Shown here one piece after another: positions 55,320-64,000 of a stretch of 64,000 nucleotides of DNA (position 1 is the stretch's first letter; every line of letters starts with the position of its first letter). This stretch comes from Taenia hydatigena (Eukaryota; Platyhelminthes; Cestoda; Cyclophyllidea; Taeniidae). The notes beneath the pieces were generated by a model, which was given only the letters and a program-made list of their open reading frames with translations, was not told the origin of the DNA and did not search any database. The DNA lies in contig JADWOT020000006.1 of NCBI GenBank assembly GCA_036345935.2, positions 18,636,519 through 18,700,518 on the forward strand, given 5' to 3'. A program made the translations under genes and the position numbers.

Positions 55320-58300
55320 AGACACAAGAATTTGCTTCAGCACACCGTGAGAGCTGGGTGTAGACGAATTTTATTCACACAAACGGGCACCCTTTTCCAT
55401 CTCCCGTAACCATATCCGATTACTGCGGATTTACCCACGAATTATACTAACTACCTTGCTATCTTCAAATGAATTTGGATAAAGCTATACGAGTAAGCAA
55501 TTCTGAGGCATTATATGCTTATTAAACCAATGTCCAATTTCTTCAGCAGTTCACCAAAGCAGTAAGAAGCATTTTAGGTCACTCCTGCACTCTCTATTCA
55601 TACCACGCCACCGTACTACAAGCTGGCTGTAAAACAGGGGGCGGAGGAGGAGAATGCTGTTGGTTTCAACTATTCACAAAGTAATGCCATGCGTGTGTCC
55701 GTCTTTCTGAAAAAAAGGCTATAAAGTTTCATGCCAAACCAAACAGCAAGCTTACTTAGGTGGTTTACGTTCTTTCCACCTCAACGTGGCAAAAATGGCC
55801 CTGATCAAATCCGTCAGGTGGTCCTCAAACACTTCTTAACAAAGAATGAGAAAGGATATGGATGTCTTTGGCATCCAGTGGGTGCGTAGGTGTTTCCAGG
55901 TGCGTAGGTATGTTTGTATGTATATGTATGCTCTTAGGTCATAAATTTGAAACCTCTTTTTGTTACTACCGCTCAGTGCATGCGTGCGTGCGCATGTGCG
56001 TCCACCCATGCATTGCCCTTTAACGCGCATGGCTTGCGCAAATAGGGTCGCGATAGAGTTATTTCTCACTTAGCTTACTGTGCACATGCGGACATGCGTG
56101 TGTGCGTAGGTGTGTGCGAAGGGCACAACAATTGTTACATCGAGGTTGCACGCATGCGTGCGTGTGTGCATGTATTCATTCTCTCCCCTCGCTTGGCTTC
56201 TCCCTCCAAGCCACCACCCACAATCTTCTCGGGCTCTCGATCTCTCTAAAACCCTTCAGTACCCCTTTCCCCCACTACCACCTCCACCCCCCACACACCC
56301 ACAAACCTCAAACAAGTGTGTTTTATTTATGTGTATATACAGCCGGGTGCACGTCCGCACTTGCGCAAGGCATGTGCTTTCCTTGTTGCTGTCAGCGTCG
56401 TCGTCGTTGTCGTCATCATCATCATGTACGCCATTAATCACAAACACATCTGTTGAACATCGATCTTGCCTCTACCGATTCAAACGAATCGACTGTCCTC
56501 TCGATTCTCAAATCATCGGTTATTAAGATAAAGTGAGTTTGCGTTTAACCTGCGTGATTAATGGTAACTGTCGCCTTCAAACTCTATGAAAGCATTCATG
56601 GGGAAGTGGAAAGAAAATTTTGGGAGTGAATATATTTCAAAGTGCCTGCTTCAAGCGCCTTTTTGAATGAATAATTTCTGTACCCAAAAATACCATTATT
56701 TTGCAGTTATCAAATATTCCACCGGTTGAACTATCGAGGTTTCCACAACGCTTTAGCCTTTAAGTCTACTGTGAAGTTGCCTACCTTTTCATTGTGTTAT
56801 TTTATTCCAGCTAAAACATCTGACATTAGACCGAGTTATTGCTTTTCTTGACATGTTTAAGCGAATTTTAGAGAATTCGCAAGATTAAATGTTCAACAAG
56901 CCCCGGGAGACCCTGAAGCCTGTCAGGAGTGGACGAGATGACATCGTTTAACGAAGTGCCCAAATTCCTGGAATTTTGACCTTTTCTTTTCAAAACGTGT
57001 GCAAAAATAACATGCGAAAGAAGTTCACTTTGCCCTCTTGCGTACTGCCTTATTCACAGGGCTAATTATGGATACGCCTCAATGATCATCTTCAAAATAA
57101 TGTAGTCAAGGAGGCAACGCCTCAAGGTTTACATCATTTACGTTTTCAACTACCACTTCTTCATAGATAAATTTGCCAGCATTTTAAAATCCACAGTGCA
57201 TCACGTTTAAAAGTTATCTCTGTTTGGCATTTTTATTAACAAAAAATAATCCACTATTTCTGGAGAGGAAAGAAAATAGCAGTAGTGATTGCCTACGTAG
57301 CCGCTCGGTGATTTACGGTTGAAAAGTGCATACCACTTAAGAGAAATTCTTTACGAGTCAGGTGGTCGCCGGGGCAACAGACCCACAATTTATGTTGCCA
57401 CCCCAACATCCGCCCGTGATTATTCATATGCTTATCTTATTTCATCCTGGACAGTTTGAAAATCGATTATTGTGTGTGGACGTGCGGACGTGGATGTGTG
57501 CACGCATGCTTGAACTCCAGTGAAACTTCTCCTATGTGTAATCAAGGCATAAAATGCCATAATTTTGTCCAGATCATATGGCCTCCATGTAATGTGGGCA
57601 TTTTGGCTGTGCCAGTCGATACCAGTGAAATGAATAAGAACCCCAGACGAATGCAAATAAAAATAAAAGCTTTACCACACTGCATCGATTACTGTTCGCT
57701 TCCTTCATTAATATGTACACCTCTTCTGCAATCCAAACGATATGAACCACCCACAATGTGAAAAGTTGTCTCACTTCCATATCCTTCCTCAAAGTCTTAA
57801 AAGTCGGAAAACCCCAACTTCTGGCGAATTTTCAGGGTTGCTATAAAGAAACCGGGTTCATAAGTTTTAGATGGAATGCAGTATTCCACTCCTAATCGGT
57901 GGAACCAAGTCTAGAATAAATGAGGACGCCAAAACGTTGATCCTAGAGCCAATATTTCTTCTTTACTTTCCCAGCTAGGTGCACACAGTTAACTGGCAGT
58001 GTGCATGCACGCACTTATGTGTGGGGGCCTAGATTCATGGCCATCTGTGCACGCACGCATACATACGCATGCACGCGCACATACCCTGCCCTCCCTTAGC
58101 CAATTAGTTTACGAGTCAATGAGTCATGGCCTTGGAGGACCGGGGTTGCACGTGCGCATGCGATGCGCACGTGTGTGCAGGCGTAGCTTTGCGTTTTCAC
58201 CACGCTAATTTGCCAAAGTCGCGTGTGCTCACCACCAAGGGAGGGTGGATATAAGAAAAGCCCTTGACCGATAAAGGTGTAACATTAATTTAACGAAATT

Positions 58301-61191
58301 GAGGTGGTGAGCTGTTTATCATTTATACTCAAGGGGTGCATAAATAGGACTTGGCCCATTTTTCACGATGAGACTACTTATAGCGCACGCATCGAATTAA
58401 CATGGTAGGGGCCTAATAGCAGTTAGGAAGACGGTCCCAAAAAGAAGAGTAAAAAGCTCTCAATGTAAACGTGATTAAGTGTTGACAACTTTACACATGC
58501 ACACACACACGCAAAACTGTGTGCATATGCAAGCAAATAAATCATTAACTTTCGAGTGCACTGTACTCCGGGTGTGAAAATGCGCTTCTCTATACATCTT
58601 GCTCGCTCGCTTGCTAGTTAGCTCCAGATAGCCATGTTGCTAATATCGTCCTAAGCACGTAGGCTATGTGAACTCAAGGTCCATGTAAAGCATCCAATAA
58701 TCAATACTGCACCTTCGATCCGATCGTAAAGGTGCGTCAGAGTACTACTCGATGACAGTACGAGGCTGCAGTTGATTGGTCCACCCCCTCCAAACCCAAA
58801 ATCATCATCAGTTGGATCTTCAACCGGGCTAGAGATATAAGAATTTTGACAATAGGAATTAAAATGGATTCGCCTTAATCAACTACCTCTTCGCAAGGGA
58901 AAGTTTAAAGAAGCAAGTTAAAGTTACCTCTACTTAAATGACGCCATGTCAATACTTAGCACAAGCACCAATCCCTAATAATACAGCATTTCAGATCATG
59001 TGGAAAAGCCAGACTGCTTTGAGAAATACCCAGGTGAATCATTAATCACATTTCCAGGAAACCTGATTGATGCAAGGTGTTAAGGAACTTTAGGCGCAGT
59101 AAGGTCACAGTTCCTGCCAGAGGTAAATGCTGGTTTGCGTATTCATGTGCTTTCTGACACTTCGCCTATAATATTATGCCAAATTTTACCACTTTCTCAC
59201 AGGATTTTTGTTGCCGAGTTTTGGAACTTATATTTCCCTCTATCAGAATATTCGGCTTATTTACATGAAGAGGAAGTCCACTCCACTTTTCGCTTAGACG
59301 CGACCTTCAGGAGCATTCTGATTGGCCAATTTTGATACTGGTTGGAGCGACCTTGATGAAGGCCAAATTTCTTATCCCACTGTTCCAATAAATTGCCATA
59401 AGAGGAAACAATTTGAAATTCTAAGGTATTTTAAAATTCGTGCACTGTGCTGATTGAGGAGGCGCTGGCTTTTAAGATTGGTAGATGCGGCGACAAAATC
59501 AGCGTTTATGCTAACACCTTTCACATTCAATTGCCTTGATTGTGCATAATATGGGCATGGAAGTCCTAATAGAATGCATGGAGAAGTCTATGTTTAAGTT
59601 TCAAAAATAGATGGAGGACACACACACACAGCACACCCGAGTAGTAAATGAACGAGGCGGCAATATTGCAAAGCAAAGCAAGGCGGGGCAAGGGAAAGCG
59701 AGCCTATGCCCGTTCTGCCTCCCCATTATTCATTCCTCCTCTTTCGTGCGCGCTCTTGCGCTCGCGCATGTTTGCGCATGTGGGTAGGGCTGTTTTTTTA
59801 TACATGGGCTCTTCGTTTTATGACTATTTGCACCCCAAATATGTATTGCTGCATACCACCAGCTTACATTCCAATTTCCAAATTCCTTTTTTATGAAAGG
59901 AGATTTTCCAACCTAAAGTGCTTTTTCCTAAACCTTCATCGAGTCTTGCTACCTGAACTGAAATCACCTCAGAGGACGCTTCTGATTGGTTGTTCGGCCA
60001 TTGGTCGACCTCTTCAAGCTCCGAGTTAAGATCAGCAATATCGATTTTTGGCGCTGTGAAAGTGAAGAGCCATCCACTTTGCTAGTGGGCTTCATTTTTG
60101 CCCATTGGCTAAACAGGTAATTATTTTAATGAATAGATCAACAAATAAACCCCCTGTAATCTTGAAGTTGAATGTTATAGAGCTGTCATTAATTTTGAGG
60201 GCAAATTCGGGCTCTGGACATTTGTTTTTCCTTCGGAGAAAGTACAGCAATAAAATGACTAAGGCCAGTGTGATTCATGTTCCTCCATGGGCCATTAAAA
60301 ACAGCGAGCTCTATTCCCCATCCCCATAACCATAAAGACAACTGCATAGGAGAGGTTTGTGTGCTCTTTTAAAGTCCTTCTAATCCAAATACTATGTACT
60401 AGATGCATGCAGCTCAGCAGAGATTAAACAGGAACGATCTTCTTTGAAGTTTGTGCTGACCTTGAAGAAGACTCCAAGTCAGTGTCGAACTAAATGTCGT
60501 ACAAACAACCGTCAGTGAAGCCTATACTCTAAAGAGCCGCTTATTAATGGAAAAGAAAGTTGGTTTCTCTAATCAGAGGTTCAACAAATCTTTAATAAAG
60601 CGGTATGAAGTGAAAAATTAATAAAATTAGGTGCGATCGTATGTGCCACCTCACCATACACAGCCACATGATTTTTCGAGCACACAATCAACTTAGCCAT
60701 GACTACCTATAAAGCCGTTACTCCACCGCCTATTGAATAGATGCAATATTGGCTAAGTTACCTCAAAAAACCCGAGCCAAAAAAAATAAATTAATATGTA
60801 AGATTCTCTGGCTTACTAAAAATGGGTGCGAAATCTATGCTACAACTATGTTAGTTAAGATACACGAAGCAGTGTAGGATTCATGGATTTGTTTAAGCTG
60901 CGTCTGAACCAATTAATGAATTGTGAGCAAATCTGCTAGTGTTATGCAACCCCGTTGATAAACTAAATCATTTTAAACATGAAAATGGTGTTATTAAAGC
61001 GCGGAGTAAAGGAGGATTTCGAGCGCAGCTTTTTAATTCATACATGCACACAAACAGACACATCATCGCCGCGTTTGGATGAAAAAAGGTAGGATTAGAA
61101 GAGGGAGCATCAAAACCAAATGACGCAAAAAAGGGAGGTGTTTAGCACTCTGGGGCTATCTGTGCTGTGCGTGTTGGCCTTGACTATAAAT

Positions 61192-61218
<27 letters not shown>
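61192..61218. repeat. (CA)n microsatellite
   Basis: About 13 CA units, followed by a GGAA/GGTA-rich degenerate tetranucleotide stretch (about 61245-61310). Confidence 0.9.
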
Positions 61219-61222
<4 letters not shown>

Positions 61223-61556
61223 ACACACTCGAGCCGGATGGAGAAAGAAGGTAAGGAAGGAAGGAATGAAGTCAGACAGGCAGGCAAGCGAGTAGGTGGA
61301 TAGGTAGGTACGCAAAAGAGCAAGAGGAGAATTGGTGAAAATAAACAAGTCTACACTTTGATCATGCCGCTGGAGATTTTGAAAATGAAAAAAGGGCACT
61401 ATAGCACTAATCAGGTCTCCCGCTTCCGTTCGCACCATCTCTAACTAGCAAGTTTTAGTTTAGCCTCTAAGACGTGTTCATACAGGTACAGTCAAATGCT
61501 CGGGCACATAATTCTCTCTTGTGCGTCCATTGTGCATGCATGCGTGCGTGCATGCA

Positions 61557-61576
61557 CGTGTGTGTGTGTGTGTGTG
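61557..61576. repeat. (TG)n microsatellite after a CATG/CGTG-rich tract
   Basis: About ten TG units that follow gcatgcatgcgtgcgtgcat (61533-61552). Confidence 0.85.
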
Positions 61577-61779
61577 CTCTAGAAAGCGGACACCCCCATT
61601 GAAATAGACTCGCACATGCGACACGCAACGCAGCGAGGGTGCCCAACCAACCCACTGGGGTTGGGGATTAAAGAAAATTACTTTAATAATTTGGGTTGAC
61701 CGTTAAAGGGGTCACATCCTCATCGGCCTCGTTTTTTGTGAGAGGGTGGTGACTCAATCCTCCCCACATATCGATTTGT

Positions 61780-62007
61780 TCAGGCCCCTCCGGGCTTAGT
61801 TGCGGGCGCAAGACCCCGTTCACACACAGTGAGCCGGTTTCCATCCCACTTTACGACCTTCACGGGCTGGCAACCAGTATTGATCAGTCTAAAATAGATA
61901 ACACCGAGATTAGCTTGCGGCAAGCTAACCATATGAAATTCAGAGTAAGAGTTACCACTCGCCTGGACTCTCCGGGATGTCAGCCTGCACAGGCGCATGC
62001 TTTTCAA
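61780..62007 (-). CDS. weak coding candidate, minus strand
   Basis: The minus-strand frame, entered after a plausible acceptor (cgcctgtgcag at about 61990), reads 'YSEFHMVSLPQANLGVIYF' ... 'CQPVKVVKWDGNRLTVCERG' and stops at 61780. The composition is protein-like and GC is locally raised. No family, no second exon and no donor were found, so it may be a terminal exon or a decayed element. Confidence 0.22.
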   Translation of the reverse strand: MKSMRLCRLTSRRVQASGNSYSEFHMVSLPQANLGVIYFRLINTGCQPVKVVKWDGNRLTVCERGLAPATKPGGA

Positions 62008-62859
62008 AGAAGCCTGATTTTAAGATGCGTTCTTTCCTACTCGTCATGATTAGCTTTTCTAATCCTTTGTTGGTCACGCCAGCGGACTCTCCCTCTCCCT
62101 ATCCTAAAGTACTGACTAATTGTCTTCTACGCTTCATCATTGTCATCACCCGTGATAGCAGCAAAAGCAGGAGAGTAGAAAATTTAATCAGTACCAAGGT
62201 CACTATGGCAACGGGTGAATTATATTGTTCTGGATGTTGTCAACACGTGCAGTGATGAGAATACGCACTTCTTTCCGTGCATGGTCAAACTAGTGCTTGT
62301 CCAGTTACCTCAGAGGGCGGTTATTTCTCTCAATTAGGAAAACAACTTCAATGCTTTTGAAGTTTTCAATGAAGAAGACCCGTTATGATTAATTGAGTAG
62401 ATGGTAGACGCTTGCGTGTGGTGTGCGTTTGTCTACCGTTCGCCTGTCTAATTAATCAAAAATTTGATTTATGGAGTCGAAATGAGATTTCATTCTTCGA
62501 GGTAGGTAAACTCAGAGGGGGGTTTATTCAACTTAAATCATAGTTTGCCTATATAAACTTAACTCGATCATAGCACTTATGCTAATTAAAAAATAAGGTT
62601 TTCCGCCACACTGCTCTAAAAATATCTGATTAACTGCAACAAAAACCAGTAAGAGTCCCACCTAAAATGATATTCAAAGTGCTGGTTAGAACGAAAGAAA
62701 GCGGTTTAACTCGATCACTTCTCTCACAGTTTCAAGGATGGTGCATTAAGTTTCTTGGGATGGGAGAATATAAAAATTGCTGTCTATCCCCATTTTACCG
62801 CTCGCTCACTTCTTCATTCAGCCAAGCATCAGTAGATTCCATCAACCGATAATACATCC

Positions 62860-63150
62860 AACTCCTCGGCATTCATTCATTTATTCTTTAGTTCATCAAA
62901 GGAACCGGAGAAACGCCCAACCACCTATTTTTTAATCTATCAGCCCATCATTGTGGCCGTCCATCAGCCTTTTCATCTACTCACCAATCAACCTTACATC
63001 CACCCATCCATCCATTCATGCGTCCATTTTCCTTCCACTGGCTCATCTGTCTTTCTCCTCCGCCTTCCCATCCATCAATTCGTCCGATGACTACTGCTTT
63101 AATTCACTCATCCATCTTTTCTTCCAACTATCCATCCATTCAAGAAGAAG
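62860..63150. repeat. degenerate ATCC/ATTC tetranucleotide-rich tract
   Basis: Many CCATCCA, CATTCAT and CCATCAA units at irregular spacing. Any open frame here (Pro/Ser/His-rich) is a product of the repeat. Confidence 0.6.
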
Positions 63151-63361
63151 AACATACTCCTGGAATTTTAATAGGCGCAGGGAAGACTATAGCACTTCCG
63201 CATCACCTCGTCACCAAAGTGATTCACTTCGCTCCCTCGCCTCCTCCTCCTCCGCCCTCCACCCGAGCCCATCGCCTTGGCACAAAGTCGGCCTCACAAA
63301 GAGCCTGCACCTCCCTCCCTTCCTCCTTCCTCCCCTCCCTCCTCCCACTCTCTGTGGTTGC

Positions 63362-63508
63362 AGTACTTTTAGAGAATAAATCACAGCATCACGCATCTGT
63401 GTGCGTGGTGGTGTCGACACAGGAGGACTTCGTGATGGGCTTTAAAGCGCCCCGCAATCGCAAAACACAGCGACCACTTTTCCCAGCCTCGTGGCTCTTT
63501 GCCATGTA
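63362..63508 (+). CDS. candidate terminal exon, unknown gene
   Basis: A long pyrimidine tract (about 63310-63350, cctcc units) ends in gtggttgcag. From there an open frame (entry phase 1) reads 'VCVVVSTQEDFVMGFKAPRN' then RKTQRPLFPASWLFAM and stops TAA. The pyrimidine tract could equally be part of the ATCC-rich repeat, and the minus strand is open too. No family is recognised. Confidence 0.25.
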
Positions 63509-64000
63509 AATAGGCGAATGGAAGCGAAACATCAATGACTGGTAAACAATCAGCACCTCCTGCATTACTTCCAATGCTGTCAAAAAACCTTTTCCAATTT
63601 CGTCTTCCACTCGACGCCAAAAAGGAGTAGAAATGTTTTTAAGGGTCCAGTTCCCTTTATATTGAATAAATACTCGAATAATGAATTGAGAAGTAGAACT
63701 TGTGGCGATTTCATTACTGATTATTAATGGCTCTTCTAGGATATGTGGAGATGATAATCTAAACGCGGTTTCAATGCAACGGTCAGGGAAGTCCGTTTGA
63801 GGACAGCTCCCAAGTTACCTTACTCCTAAAGAACGAACCGGGCACTGAAGTTTATCGAAGCCGAAATATCCACGGATATGCGTTGAGTAGAGCAAAAAAG
63901 CGTTTTTATGCATCCCGATTTAATAGTTTTCACAGAACTTTCTACAGTTTGACAGGTGCATTCGCTGATACAACGAATAAATGCGTTCTGAAAATACAAG

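Larger units (their letters stand above)
53470..61779. other. non-coding region with alternating pur/pyr tracts
   Basis: I find no supported gene. CG/CA and TG-rich alternating tracts occur at about 55975-56015, 56095-56170, 57475-57515, 58000-58080 and 58145-58180. A purine-rich (GA)n lies at 53856-53869. Confidence 0.45.

Noticed and set aside
56102..56526. Overlapping plus-strand frames of 111 and 138 codons
   Set aside because: They translate CA/TG- and CCACC-rich low-complexity DNA, and both strands are open.
62951..63360. Pro/Ser/His-rich frames of over 130 codons
   Set aside because: They come from the ATCC-rich degenerate repeat and the pyrimidine tract; two frames are open at once.
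1..64000. tRNA, rRNA, CRISPR or bacterial operon features
   Set aside because: I saw no B-box-like GGTTCGANTCC, no rRNA core strings and no regularly spaced direct repeats. The split-gene structure shows a eukaryote.

Overview
This is a eukaryotic genomic window. It has split genes with consensus splice sites, introns from about 70 bp to over 2 kb, microsatellites, and large non-coding tracts rich in repeats. The mixed intron sizes, a very divergent metazoan chromatin protein and moderate GC content fit a parasitic flatworm, most likely a tapeworm. That species guess is inference from style only; no database search was possible.

Region 1 (1 to about 25.2 kb, + strand) is the 3' two thirds of one gene. 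I resolve 18 exons (412-995 to 24448-24825). Joined, they keep one open frame of exactly 6420 bases, or 2139 codons plus a stop, and every junction is in phase. The protein is a strongly diverged homologue of the EP400/p400 (Drosophila Domino) SNF2-family subunit of the NuA4/TIP60 chromatin complex. The order of landmarks matches vertebrate EP400: end of the SNF2 N-lobe, the inter-lobe linker, the helicase C-lobe, the 'LW-P...ELPP' segment, a basic NLS, a SANT domain, the 'KNPSHIAALQ-EHNI' motif, and a long low-complexity tail. The N-terminus and Walker A half lie upstream of base 1. The C-lobe has lost the residues of motifs V and VI that normally contact ATP and DNA. A candidate poly(A) signal is at 25171.

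Region 2 (about 25.2-36.9 kb) has no supported gene. Its main feature is a near-perfect inverted duplication: arms 29948-30878 and 31223-32144 around a 344 bp spacer that holds its own short hairpin.

Region 3 (about 36.9-53.5 kb) is a graveyard of a dispersed, degenerate repeat family, with roughly a dozen partial copies in both orientations. It also holds a second near-identical inverted pair (40079-40734 and 51097-51753) about 10.4 kb apart. Among the repeats are short islands between good splice signals (43488-43648, 47705-47774, 48763-48877, 49836-49891, 53196-53277) that may be exons of an unidentified + strand gene with large introns.

Region 4 (53.5-64 kb) is mostly non-coding. It has TG/CA and CG/CA alternating tracts, ATCC/GGAT-type tetranucleotide-rich stretches, and two weak coding candidates (61780-62007 minus, 63362-63508 plus).
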